The notes under the pieces are model-generated. The model saw only the letters and a program-made list of their open reading frames with translations. It was not told the origin of the DNA and ran no database searches. The position numbers were made by a program, and so were the translations under genes. Positions 1 through 8,063 of a stretch of 64,000 bases of DNA are shown here, in pieces. Every line of letters begins with the position of its first letter. The first letter of the stretch is position 1. The stretch is from Candidatus Sodalis pierantonius str. SOPE (GTDB taxonomy: Bacteria > Pseudomonadota > Gammaproteobacteria > Enterobacterales > Enterobacteriaceae), in NCBI RefSeq assembly GCF_000517405.1, contig NZ_CP006568.1:310001-374000 (forward strand). Direction: 5' to 3'.

Positions 1-71
1 TCTGGCTGGCGCTCGGCGTATTTATCGCCGACGCCCTGCTGGCCCAGCGACGGCGGCTACAGACCGCCTGA
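1..71 (+). CDS. rarD: RarD-like EamA-family permease, C-terminal end (partial)
   Basis: The only open frame running in from the left edge (codons from base 3) ends at a TGA at 69-71. It encodes a short hydrophobic stretch followed by an Arg-rich tail (ends AQRRRLQTA), which looks like the last membrane helix and cytoplasmic tail of an EamA-type permease. In enterobacteria rarD lies close to corA and converges on it, as here. Only 22 residues are visible, so the name rests mainly on position. Confidence 0.45.
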   Translation, partial: WLALGVFIADALLAQRRRLQTA

Positions 72-78
72 CGCCGCG

Positions 79-976
79 TCAGCCGCGCGATTGGCTGGCC
101 TGGCGCCGGACGGAGGTGCGCGAGATAAAACGCGCCATCGCCGGCGGCCCGACCAGCAAAATGGCAAATAAACGCAGGCTTTGCATCGCCATAACGAAAC
201 CGATGTTTACCTGACTGCCGGCGGCGATAATCGCCACGGTATCCAAGCCACCCGGACTGGTGGCCAGATAAGCGGTCAGCAGATCCACCGGCAACAGTTT
301 GGTCAACAGCCAGGCCATGGCGCCGCACAGCAGCATCAAACCGGCGATAGATGCCAGCATCTGCGGTAGCGTTTTCAGCGCCAACAGCACGATAGCGCGG
401 GTGAAGCGCAAGCCGACGCTCCAGCCGATAAACGCATAGACCAGCGCCAATAGCCACTCCGGCACTTGCAGCGTCAGCGTGCCGGTGGCGTGCAGCGCGG
501 CGGCCGGCAACCATCGGCAGCAGCAGCGGGCCGGCGGGAATACACAGCCGTCGGCCGAGTATCGCCCCCTCGGCCGCCACCCCCAGCGTGGCGACAAAGC
601 GAAGGTCCAGCGGCGGAAACCACTGCACCGCCGGCCCCGGTAAACTGCTAAACCTGACCAGCAGCCAGCTCGACAATCCGCTGGCCAGCAGCGTAACCGC
701 CAGCGTCAACACTACAGGTAGCCAATCACTGACCAGCACCGACAGAATGGAAGGCGAGAGGGCGCCGGCTATCATGCACCCCAGGATGGCCTGGCAGCCG
801 ATAAATACTTTTGGCGATATGGCGATGCGGGCGCCGGACAACGCCATCACCAGACCGACCATCATGGGTCCAAGCAGCAGCGCGGCGGGAACATGGTAAT
901 GTTGCAGGATAAATCCCAGCGCCAGCGAGCACGCCAGCAGGATCACCCATTGGAGATAAACCGGGAAAGCTTTCAT
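79..976 (-). pseudogene. AbrB-family membrane protein, frameshifted and internally deleted
   Basis: Reading from ATG 976 gives a membrane protein beginning MKAFPVYLQWVILLACS, with successive hydrophobic segments typical of the duplicated 'AbrB' membrane family. Near 500-505 the homologous reading passes to another frame (through VPEWLLALVYAFIGWSVGLR and TSPGGLDTVA) and stops at 79. The second SPGG-type repeat is intact. The first is missing: the text jumps from LPGPAVQW to RFVATLG. The total is also about 50 residues short of the usual ~350. So I see one frameshift plus an internal deletion. Family known, substrate or role not. Confidence 0.7.
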
Positions 977-1187
977 GAATGAAGGTCGTTTAAAAGCAGG
1001 CGTAAGTAGCCATTTTATCACATTGCGGGCGTGTAGGGAAAATATCTGCGTCCGATGCGGCGCCCCGCCCAACCGCGCAAGGGCGTGATAGCGTTTCCAA
1101 CGCCCGCCGGCGCCTTGCGATAGCAGGGGTTAACGGCAACGGGCCAGGGATGATGGAGCCTGCCGCCCTTTCCACCTCGGCCAATAC

Positions 1188-2138
1188 CTAAAGCCAGTTT
1201 TTCCGTTTGAAATACAAATACGGCGCCAGCCCGGCCAGTATCATTAACATAATGGCGCCGGGGTAGCCGAAGGACCATTTCAGCTCCGGCATAAACTCGA
1301 AGTTCATTCCATAGCTGGAGGCGACCAGAGTCGGCGGCAGGAACACCACCGACACCACCGAAAATATTTTAATAATGCGGTTCTGCTCGATATTGATAAA
1401 CCCCATCGCCGCCTGCATCAGGAAGTTCACCTTCTGAAACAGCGATTCGTTATGGGGCAGCAGCGATTCGATATCGCGCAGGATCTCCCGCGCCTGCTCC
1501 AACTGGCCCGACGGCAGCCGCGCCTTGCGCACCAGAAAATTCAACGCCCGCTGGGTATCCATCAGGCATAGCCTGACCTTCCAGCCCACATCTTCCAGCT
1601 CGGCGAGGGTTGAGAGCGCATTGTCATACTCATCACCCTGGTGGCCGTCCATGATGACCAGGCTCAGGGCCTCCAGATCGCTGTAGATATTCTCGATTTC
1701 GTCCGCCAGTTGCTCGATCTTGGTCTCGAACAAATCCAGCAGAAGCTCATAGGCGTTGCCGTCAATCAGCGTCTGGCTGCGGGTGCGCATCCGATACAGG
1801 CGAAACGCCGGCAGTTCCCGCTCGCGCAGGGTGTAAAGCCGGCCATCGCGGATGGTAAACGCCACGGTGGCGTTGCCGGCGTGATCCTCCGCGTCGGCAT
1901 AAAAGAAAAAGGAGTGGATATGCAGCCCGTCCTCGTCCTCGAAAAAACGGGCGGACGCTTCGATGTCCTCCAGCTCCAGACGTGTCGCCAGGCTCTGGCC
2001 CAGCTCGTGCTGCACCCGTTCGCGCTCATCATCGCCGGGCTCGATCAAATCAACCCATACCGCCTCGGGTAGGGTTCCCAGCTCATCGGCGTCAAGACGC
2101 GATAAACGATGGTTTTCCAGTTGAAATGCGTTAAGCAT
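1188..2138 (-). CDS. corA: Magnesium/cobalt transporter CorA
   Basis: CorA is a homopentameric inner-membrane channel for Mg2+, Co2+ and Ni2+. The 316-residue product has the length of E. coli CorA and near-identical text over most of it: a long cytoplasmic N-domain, the stalk helix (QLADEIENIYSDLEALS), then two C-terminal membrane helices. The signature GMN sits in SSYGMNFEFMPELKW, and the protein ends in the basic FKRKNWL tail. It lies downstream of uvrD on the same strand, behind its own promoter and a ~225-nt leader with a small ORF. Nothing suggests decay. Confidence 0.98.
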   Translation of the reverse strand: MLNAFQLENHRLSRLDADELGTLPEAVWVDLIEPGDDERERVQHELGQSLATRLELEDIEASARFFEDEDGLHIHSFFFYADAEDHAGNATVAFTIRDGRLYTLRERELPAFRLYRMRTRSQTLIDGNAYELLLDLFETKIEQLADEIENIYSDLEALSLVIMDGHQGDEYDNALSTLAELEDVGWKVRLCLMDTQRALNFLVRKARLPSGQLEQAREILRDIESLLPHNESLFQKVNFLMQAAMGFINIEQNRIIKIFSVVSVVFLPPTLVASSYGMNFEFMPELKWSFGYPGAIMLMILAGLAPYLYFKRKNWL

Positions 2139-2301
2139 ACGCCCTCGTTTCCTTCACGGTAACAAACGGGAAACGCATTAGATCACAGAAATACGGGGTG
2201 AGGAGTCACCGTCGAGTTTCAGACCGTCAAAGATCCGACTCCGCGCGACGCTAAATGCAGGTCGCTGACAACCACTGAGGCAGCCAGCGCTGGAGGCAGC
2301 C

Positions 2302-2358
2302 TTAGTGGATGTACCTGATAAACAGATTATCGAGCCAGTATCTACTGGGGGTGTCCAA
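2302..2358 (-). CDS. Probable corA leader peptide (CorL-like)
   Basis: An 18-codon ORF starting with TTG (2358-2356) and ending at TAA (2304-2302) reads LDTPSRYWLDNLFIRYIH. A good Shine-Dalgarno sequence (AGGAGAGG, 2374-2367) lies 8 bases before the start. It sits in the untranslated leader of corA, about 165 bases before the corA ATG, and is followed at once by GC-rich sequence able to form hairpins (GGCTGCCTCC and repeats). Salmonella corA is known to be regulated by a short translated leader ORF, corL, that controls Rho-dependent termination. Homology is inferred from position, size and signals. Confidence 0.6.
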   Translation of the reverse strand: MDTPSRYWLDNLFIRYIH

Positions 2359-2389
2359 GGCGTAATCCTCTCCTAATAGTAGTGCGCGC

Positions 2390-2419
2390 ATGTTACGCCG
2401 AGAAGAAAAAGGCTGTCAA
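2390..2419 (-). promoter_or_regulatory. Predicted corA promoter
   Basis: On the minus strand TTGACA (2419-2414) and TAACAT (2395-2390) are separated by 18 bases. Initiation would fall near 2383, giving a leader of about 240 bases before the corA start that contains the CorL-like ORF. It lies between the uvrD stop and the leader ORF, so corA can be expressed separately from uvrD. Confidence 0.6.
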
Positions 2420-2475
2420 TACGTGAGAAAAACCGTTTGGCCAGTTTCTGTACAATAACGCGGCACGCGGCGGCG

Positions 2476-4638
2476 TTAAACGGTTTCCAGCCGGGCGTAA
2501 GCCGCCGCCAGCCATTTAATACCCTGGCCTTGAAACGCGATTTGCAGCCGGCTATGTTCGCCGCTGCCTTCCAGATTCACCACCGTGCCCTCGCCAAATT
2601 TCGGATGACGCACTCGCTGGCCGAGGGTGAAACCGCTGTCGTTTTCGCTCAGCGGCGCGCCTAGGCGCTGTTGGCTGGCCGGACGGGTTACGCTTGCACG
2701 CAGCCGCACTTCTTCCACGCAGGACGGCGGTAGTTCGCCAACAAAACGCGACGGCCGATGGTAGGCCTCTTTGCCGTACAGCCGGCGGGTCTCCGCATAG
2801 GTGATGGTCAGCTTGTCCATCGCGCGGGTAACGCCAACGTACGCTAAACGTCGCTCCTCCTCCAGCCGACCGCCCTCGTCCAGCGACATTTGGCTGGGGA
2901 ACATCCCCTCTTCCATGCCGACGATAAACACTTGGGGAAACTCCAGCCCTTTGGCGGAATGCAGCGTCATCAATTGCACCGCATCCTGATAGGCATCAGC
3001 CTGGCCCTCGCCGGCCTCCAGGGCGGCATGGGATAGGAACGCCTGCAACGGCAGCAGATCCTGATCTTCATCGTTGTAGCTGAACTGGCGGGTGGCGGTG
3101 ACCAGCTCTTCCAGGTTTTCGATACGCGCCTGGCCCTTTTCGCCTTTCTCCTGCTCGTACATGCTCCACAGACCGGAATTTTTGATCACCCGATCGGTTT
3201 GCACATGGAGCGGCAGCTCCGCCGTCTCTTGCGCCAGCGCATCGACAAGCTCCAAAAACCGCTGCAGCGCGGCGGCGGCGCGGCCGGCCAGCACGCGCTC
3301 GGCGAGCAGCGCCCGGCTGGACTGCCACAACGTCAACTGTCGGTCGCGGGCGGTCTGGCGCACCACGTCGAGGGTGCGATCACCGAGTCCGCGCGTCGGC
3401 GTATTGACCACCCGCTCATAGGCGGCGTCATCGTTGCGGTTGGCGATAAGCCGTAAATAGGCGAGCGCATCCTTGATTTCCTGGCGCTCGAAAAAGCGCA
3501 TGCCGCCATAAATTCGGTAGGGCAGGCCCGTTTGCAGCAGCGCTTCTTCCAGCACGCGCGACTGGGCGTTGCTGCGATAGAGAATGGCGCAGTCCTTGAG
3601 CGCCCCGCCCTGCTCCTGGCTCACCTTGATGCGATTCACCACGAAGCGTGCCTCGTCCAATTCGTTAAAGGCGCAGTAAAGGGTAATCGGCTCACCTTCG
3701 GCGCCTTCGGTCCACAGATTTTTGCCCAGCCGGCCGCCGTTGTGGGCGATAAGGGCATTGGCGGCCTGTAGGATATTGCTGGTGGAACGGTAATTCTGCT
3801 CCAGGCGAATGGTCTGCGCGCCGGGAAAATCATCCAGAAAACGCTGGATATTCTCCACCTGCGCGCCGCGCCAGCCGTAAATCGATTGGTCATCGTCACC
3901 CACGATCATCACATTGCCGTCATTGCCGGCCAGCATGCGGATCCAGGCGTATTGAATTTGGTTGGTATCCTGAAATTCGTCTACCAGGATGTTGGTGAAA
4001 CGCTCGCGGTAGTGGCGCAGAATATGCGGCTTGTTCAGCCACAGCTCATGGGCGCGCAGCAGCAGCTCGGCGAAATCCACCAGCCCGGCGCGGTCGCAGG
4101 CTTCCTGATAGGCCTGATAAATACGCTGCCAGGTCGCCTCCACCGGGTTGCCGTAACTTTCCACATGTTGCGGGCGCAGACCCTCGTCTTTCTTGCCGCC
4201 GATATACCACATCGCTTGGCGCGGCGGCCACTGTTTCTCATCAAGATTCATGGCGCGGATGAGGCGTTTTAACAAACGCAGCTGATCCTCGCTGTCGAGG
4301 ATCTGAAAATCCTGCGGCAGATTGGCATCTTGATGGTGGGCGCGCAGCAGGCGGTGGGCCAACCCATGGAAGGTGCCTATCCACATGCCGCCCTGGCTGG
4401 TACCCACCAAATGTTCGATACGGTGGCGCATTTCCGCCGCCGCTTTGTTGGTGAAGGTCACGGCCATCACCGAATAGGGCGAGCAGTTTTTAACCGACAA
4501 CAACCAGGCGATACGGTGTACCAGCACCCAGGTTTTGCCGCTGCCGGCGCCGGCCAGCACCAGTAAATTACCGCGTGGCGCCGCCACGGCTTCCCGTTGC
4601 TTGTCGTTCAAGCTGTTGAGCAAATCAGAAACGTCCAT
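2476..4638 (-). CDS. uvrD: DNA helicase II UvrD
   Basis: UvrD is an SF1A 3'-5' helicase/translocase used in nucleotide-excision and mismatch repair. The 720 residues equal the E. coli length. Motifs: I (AGAGSGKT, residues 29-36), II (VDEFQDTN), III (GDDDQSIYGWRG), V (HSAKGLEFP) and VI (RLAYVGVTRA), plus the C-terminal region that contacts RNA polymerase or partners. The residue after motif I, normally Arg37, is Trp (codon 4530-4528, TGG where CGG is expected). An ISL3 element is inserted 65 bases upstream, between the predicted promoter and the gene. The ORF itself is uninterrupted. Gene identity is certain; activity is open. Confidence 0.97.
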   Translation of the reverse strand: MDVSDLLNSLNDKQREAVAAPRGNLLVLAGAGSGKTWVLVHRIAWLLSVKNCSPYSVMAVTFTNKAAAEMRHRIEHLVGTSQGGMWIGTFHGLAHRLLRAHHQDANLPQDFQILDSEDQLRLLKRLIRAMNLDEKQWPPRQAMWYIGGKKDEGLRPQHVESYGNPVEATWQRIYQAYQEACDRAGLVDFAELLLRAHELWLNKPHILRHYRERFTNILVDEFQDTNQIQYAWIRMLAGNDGNVMIVGDDDQSIYGWRGAQVENIQRFLDDFPGAQTIRLEQNYRSTSNILQAANALIAHNGGRLGKNLWTEGAEGEPITLYCAFNELDEARFVVNRIKVSQEQGGALKDCAILYRSNAQSRVLEEALLQTGLPYRIYGGMRFFERQEIKDALAYLRLIANRNDDAAYERVVNTPTRGLGDRTLDVVRQTARDRQLTLWQSSRALLAERVLAGRAAAALQRFLELVDALAQETAELPLHVQTDRVIKNSGLWSMYEQEKGEKGQARIENLEELVTATRQFSYNDEDQDLLPLQAFLSHAALEAGEGQADAYQDAVQLMTLHSAKGLEFPQVFIVGMEEGMFPSQMSLDEGGRLEEERRLAYVGVTRAMDKLTITYAETRRLYGKEAYHRPSRFVGELPPSCVEEVRLRASVTRPASQQRLGAPLSENDSGFTLGQRVRHPKFGEGTVVNLEGSGEHSRLQIAFQGQGIKWLAAAYARLETV

Positions 4639-4690
4639 AGGTGACCTTTAACATGCTAATGGGGAATGCCGTCCGGCGGCGGCAAAAACA

Positions 4691-4702
4691 CTGGTCATTT
4701 AT
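4691..4702 (-). promoter_or_regulatory. Downstream half of a split LexA operator (uvrD side)
   Basis: Minus-strand sequence is ATAAATGACCAG. CCAG (4694-4691) is the right half-site of a CTGT-N8-CCAG box whose left half now lies at 6426-6423, across the ISL3 element. Bases 4695-4702 are one copy of the 8-bp target duplication. Confidence 0.7.
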
Positions 4703-4768
4703 GGGTCTTCCCCTGTTGTGGTGGCTAAGGGCATTATGATGGCAGTCTTGATTTTTGAGGAGTCTGCC

Positions 4769-5989
4769 ATGGACGAAAAGTCCCTCTATGCCCATATCCT
4801 TAACCTGTCCGCACCGTGGCAGGTACAATCCCTTTCTCTTAATGAAAAATCTGGATCAGTGACGGTAATTGTCGGCATTGCCGAGCACACACAACTGGCC
4901 TGCCCAACCTGCGGTAAATCCTGCTCCATACATGATCACCGGCGTCGTAAATGGCGTCACCTCGATACCTGTCAGTTCACCACGCTGGTTGAGGCTGATG
5001 TCCCCCGCGTTGACTGCCCCGAGCACGGTTGCCAGACACTGCCTGTTCCCTGGGCAGGGTCAGGCAGCCGCTACACCTTGTTGTTCGAAGCCTTTGTTCT
5101 TTCATGGCTGAAAGTCAGCACCGTGGATGCTGTCAGAAAGCAGCTCAAACTCAGTTGGAATGCCGTTGAAGGCATCATGATGCGCGCAGTCAAACGAGGC
5201 TTGGCCCGGATAAAACAACCCTTATCCGCCCGTTACCTCTGCGTGGATGAAGTCGGGTTCAAAAAAGGACACCAGTACGTCACCGTTATCTCTGACAGGC
5301 AGGGACGCGCTTTGCAACTGACCGACGACCGCGGTGTAGAAAGCCTTGCCAGTTATCTGCGCAGCCTGAGAGATCACCAGCTTGATGAGATAAAAACGCT
5401 GTCTATGGACATGAACATGGCCTATATCAGTGCAGCCCGCATCCATCTTCCCAATGCCGTCGATAAAATTGCTTTCGATCACTTCCATGTGGCAAAAATG
5501 TTGTGCGCCGTCGTTGATAAAACCCGTCAGGGTGAGATGAAACAGATCCCGTCGTCAGACAGGAAAGACGCCCACCGCTCACGCTATCTATGGTTTTACA
5601 GCAAACAAAATCGCCTCGGGTGCTGGGCAGAGAGGTTAGAAGTTGCCCGGCTGATGTTACCCCAAACGAGCCAGTGCTGGGTAATGAAAGAGCTTGCTCG
5701 CGATCTGTGGCACCGCCGCTATGACAATCATAGCCGTAAGCTGTGGCAGGAATGGATGGCGATGGCTAAAGACACCGGCATACCGCTCATGGCCAGCATT
5801 GCCCGCATGGTGGCAAAACGCCTTTACGGCATTCTGAATGCAATGAAAAACCGGGTATCAAATGGGAATGCGGAGTCCCTGAACAGCAAAATACGGCTGT
5901 TCAGGATCAAGTCACAGGGCTTCAGGAACAAAGAACGTTTCAAGCTGGGCGTAATGTTCCACTATGGGAAACTAAATATGAATTTTTGA
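4769..5989 (+). CDS. ISL3-family transposase
   Basis: This is a DDE transposase of 406 residues. An N-terminal zinc-binding region (CPTCGK, then CPEHGC) is followed by a helix-turn-helix region and the catalytic domain: CVDEVGFKKGH (first Asp), SMDMNMAYISA (second Asp) and NGNAESLNSKIRLF (Glu), which is the ISL3 signature. The start at 4769 was chosen because GAGGAG precedes it by 8 bases; an upstream in-frame ATG at 4718 lies inside the inverted repeat. No frameshift or stop is seen, so it may be active. Confidence 0.93.
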   Translation: MDEKSLYAHILNLSAPWQVQSLSLNEKSGSVTVIVGIAEHTQLACPTCGKSCSIHDHRRRKWRHLDTCQFTTLVEADVPRVDCPEHGCQTLPVPWAGSGSRYTLLFEAFVLSWLKVSTVDAVRKQLKLSWNAVEGIMMRAVKRGLARIKQPLSARYLCVDEVGFKKGHQYVTVISDRQGRALQLTDDRGVESLASYLRSLRDHQLDEIKTLSMDMNMAYISAARIHLPNAVDKIAFDHFHVAKMLCAVVDKTRQGEMKQIPSSDRKDAHRSRYLWFYSKQNRLGCWAERLEVARLMLPQTSQCWVMKELARDLWHRRYDNHSRKLWQEWMAMAKDTGIPLMASIARMVAKRLYGILNAMKNRVSNGNAESLNSKIRLFRIKSQGFRNKERFKLGVMFHYGKLNMNF

Positions 5990-5993
5990 GCAA

Positions 5994-6290
5994 TCATTTA
6001 AGAGAGTTATAAAATTTTTTTTGCTGGTGATGTTGTATTCGCTCGTCATTCTCCTTTTCTTTTTCCTTTTGCCACATATTACTGCATCCCGGATCGCTAG
6101 GGGTAAGACAATATTGAGTTTTATCAACTTGAGATTCACTTTTCTCCCAAGATAATTTTGGCGTTACCTCTGGTGACAGTGAATAGTCTTTCTTATCAGT
6201 GTCATACATCATATTTGGTGAGGTCGATGCTGCAACACCATGAAGCAGTAAGATAAATGGGGTATATGCATATTTTTTTAAGCATGACAT
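5994..6290 (-). CDS. Small predicted secreted protein, ISL3 passenger ORF
   Basis: I do not recognise this gene. From ATG 6290, preceded by AAAGGA at a 9-base distance, it encodes 98 residues. There is a basic start (MSCLKKYAY), a hydrophobic core and a small-residue end (HGVAAS) like a signal peptide, then a polar, charged tail with two Cys residues (QYCLTPSDPGCSN) and a Lys/Glu-rich end. It lies wholly inside the IS, tail to tail with the transposase (stops 4 bases apart), and is more AT-rich than the surrounding chromosome. A longer reading from 6401 would start inside the terminal repeat and is less likely. It may be a cargo gene of the element. Confidence 0.5.
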   Translation of the reverse strand: MSCLKKYAYTPFILLLHGVAASTSPNMMYDTDKKDYSLSPEVTPKLSWEKSESQVDKTQYCLTPSDPGCSNMWQKEKEKENDERIQHHQQKKFYNSLK

Positions 6291-6414
6291 GAACGTTATT
6301 CCTTTAAACGTAAATATGTTTGACATCCATACAGAAGTCCAAGTTCCAGCCAAAAGAATAAGTAAAGTAAAAATGCAGAACTGTCGATTGAGCCACCACA
6401 ACAGGGGAAGACCC

Positions 6415-6426
6415 TCATTTATACAG
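6415..6426 (-). promoter_or_regulatory. Upstream half of the split LexA operator of uvrD
   Basis: Minus-strand sequence CTGTATAAATGA. CTGT is the left half-site; ATAAATGA is the spacer and also the target duplication of the ISL3 element. Rejoined with 4691-4702 it gives CTGTATAAATGACCAG, the CTGT-N8-CCAG form that I recall for the E. coli uvrD SOS box. Confidence 0.7.
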
Positions 6427-6437
6427 ACTTAAGAGTG

Positions 6438-6465
6438 ATTATAACAAGGCTGCCAAGGATGCCAA
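6438..6465 (-). promoter_or_regulatory. Predicted uvrD promoter
   Basis: TTGGCA (6465-6460), a 16-base spacer and a perfect TATAAT (6443-6438) on the minus strand overlap the end of yigB. The LexA half-site starts about 12 bases further on, so in the uninterrupted state the operator would overlap the start of transcription. Now a 1.7-kb IS separates this promoter from uvrD. Confidence 0.65.
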
Positions 6466-7152
6466 CCGCGAAATTTCCAGATGCGGTAACAGACGCGCAT
6501 CGGCGGCGGCGAAATTACCGCCGCGACCGTTAATCCAGCAGGCCTGCATTCCGTAGCGAATGGCGCCGGTGACATCCGCCTCCAAATCGTCGCCCACGTG
6601 CAGAATATTGCAGGGCGGCACATTTAACCGCGCCGCCGCCAGCGCGTACATATCTTGCCTGGGCTTGGCGCGACCGTCCGGGCCGGCGCGCAAAATATGG
6701 CGGAAATAGCCCGCCAGTCCGCAGGCCTCGGGGGAGGCATTGCCGTTGGTTATCGCCACCAGCGGCCAGCGGGCGCTGAGGGCCGCCAGCGTGCTGTGGG
6801 TTTCCGCCGGCACATCTATCTGGCTGCGCCAGCGCAGGACCACCTCCATGGCGGCATCGGCGCCAACGCGCGCCTCGCGCTCGCTGAGTCCCGCGTTACG
6901 CATCGCCAGTTCGATCGAGCGCCAGCGCCAATGACTCACATCGTGGTAAATCTCCGGCTCGCGCTGGCACAACTCGCGGCGCAACCGTTGATAATCGTCC
7001 TGTCCCAGACAGCGTAGCGCGGGATGATATTGCTGTAGAAATTGCACCGACTCGTATTCGGTACGGGCAATCACCGGCCGATTATCGTAGAGCGTATCAT
7101 CAAGATCAAAGGTTAACGCGCGCAGCTCTTGCAGAGGGCGATAGAAATGCAT
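6439..7152 (-). CDS. yigB: HAD-family phosphatase YigB (FMN phosphatase)
   Basis: This is a 237-residue haloacid-dehalogenase phosphatase. Motif I is FDLDDTLYD (nucleophile Asp16, acid Asp18), motif II AITNGNA, motif III GRAKPRQD and motif IV HVGDDLEADV. E. coli YigB (238 residues) dephosphorylates FMN and other small phosphates. It starts within the xerC stop (shared base at 7152), the usual arrangement of the dapF-yigA-xerC-yigB operon. The end carries the uvrD promoter. It looks intact. Confidence 0.92.
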   Translation of the reverse strand: MHFYRPLQELRALTFDLDDTLYDNRPVIARTEYESVQFLQQYHPALRCLGQDDYQRLRRELCQREPEIYHDVSHWRWRSIELAMRNAGLSEREARVGADAAMEVVLRWRSQIDVPAETHSTLAALSARWPLVAITNGNASPEACGLAGYFRHILRAGPDGRAKPRQDMYALAAARLNVPPCNILHVGDDLEADVTGAIRYGMQACWINGRGGNFAAADARLLPHLEISRLASLAALL

Positions 7153-8063
7153 CAGATTTTTCCCCGTTTGGCTCGTGGGTGCGCGGCATCGTACACCGAT
7201 GCCAGATGCTGGAAATCAAGGTGGGTATAGATCTGGGTGGTGCTGAGATTGGCGTGGCCGAGCAGCTCTTGCACCGCGCGCAAATTGCCGCTCGACTCCA
7301 GCATATGGGTAGCGAAGGAGTGGCGCAGCTTATGCGGATGGATATGACTATTTACCCCCTGCTTCACGCCCCATTCGGCAAAGCGTTTCTGCACATTACG
7401 CGCGGAAATACGTCCCCCGCGCTGGGCGATAAACACCGCGTCATTTTGAGGCGTGTATTGGTCACGCAGCGCCAGCCAGCGCCTCAACCAGGCCACGGCG
7501 GTGGCGCCGATGGGCAGTTTTCGTTCTTTATTGCCTTTACCCACCACCCGCACTTCGCCGCCGCTGAGATCAACGTCTGCGCAATTGAGGCCGACCAGCT
7601 CCGCTAGCCGCAGCCCGGCTCCGTACATAACCTCGAGCATCGCACGGTCGCGCAGCGCCAGAGGATCGTGGGTGTCGATATCCAGCAGGTGGTCAACTTC
7701 GTCGACATCCATATTTTTCGGCAGATGCCGGCCGTGGCGCGGCGCGGGAACACCTCGCGCCGGGTTTGCGCCCAACTGACCGATGCTCACCAGCCAGTCC
7801 AGAAAACTGCGCAGCGCGGAAAGCCGCAGCGCCAGACTGGCGGGCTGTAATCCCTGGCGCTTGCTGCGGGTGGCCAACGCGCGCACCTGGCTTACCTCCA
7901 GTTGCCGCCATTCCGTAAGCCCCATCTCGGAAGCCATGGCGATAAGAGTGGCCAACTGCCGAAGATAACTTTCCCGCGTTTTGGCGCTCAGCTGCCGCTC
8001 CACCCGCAAATATTGCAGGAAGGCATCGACCTGCGGCCAGAGCGGAGAGCGGGTGTCGGTCAT
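7152..8063 (-). CDS. xerC: Tyrosine recombinase XerC
   Basis: XerC acts with XerD at dif to resolve chromosome dimers. The 303-residue product has the N-terminal SAM-like DNA-binding domain (DAFLQYLRVERQLSAKT) and the catalytic domain with Arg in GAGLRLAEL, His-x-x-Arg in HKLRHSFATHM, His in LLGHANLSTT and the Tyr nucleophile in QIYTHLD. The frame extends upstream, but ATG 8063 is taken as start: it overlaps the yigA stop (ATGA), and MTDTRSPLW matches where XerC proteins begin. All catalytic residues are present. Confidence 0.95.
   Translation of the reverse strand: MTDTRSPLWPQVDAFLQYLRVERQLSAKTRESYLRQLATLIAMASEMGLTEWRQLEVSQVRALATRSKRQGLQPASLALRLSALRSFLDWLVSIGQLGANPARGVPAPRHGRHLPKNMDVDEVDHLLDIDTHDPLALRDRAMLEVMYGAGLRLAELVGLNCADVDLSGGEVRVVGKGNKERKLPIGATAVAWLRRWLALRDQYTPQNDAVFIAQRGGRISARNVQKRFAEWGVKQGVNSHIHPHKLRHSFATHMLESSGNLRAVQELLGHANLSTTQIYTHLDFQHLASVYDAAHPRAKRGKI

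Larger units (their letters stand above)
4703..6414 (+). mobile_element. Complete ISL3-family insertion sequence (1712 bp)
   Basis: Perfect 24-bp terminal inverted repeats begin GGGTCTTCCCCTG (4703-4726 and the complement of 6391-6414). An 8-bp direct duplication TCATTTAT flanks them (4695-4702 and 6415-6422); 8 bp is the usual ISL3-family target size. Inside lie a full transposase on the plus strand and a small convergent ORF on the minus strand. The intact repeats and duplication point to a simple, fairly recent transposition into the uvrD control region. Confidence 0.95.

Noticed and set aside
726..950. 74-codon minus-strand ORF in the AbrB-like region
   Set aside because: It is a shifted reading of the AbrB-family gene, whose true frame from 976 gives membrane helices.
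4718..4768. Upstream start for the ISL3 transposase
   Set aside because: It begins inside the terminal inverted repeat and lacks a ribosome site; ATG 4769 has GAGGAG.
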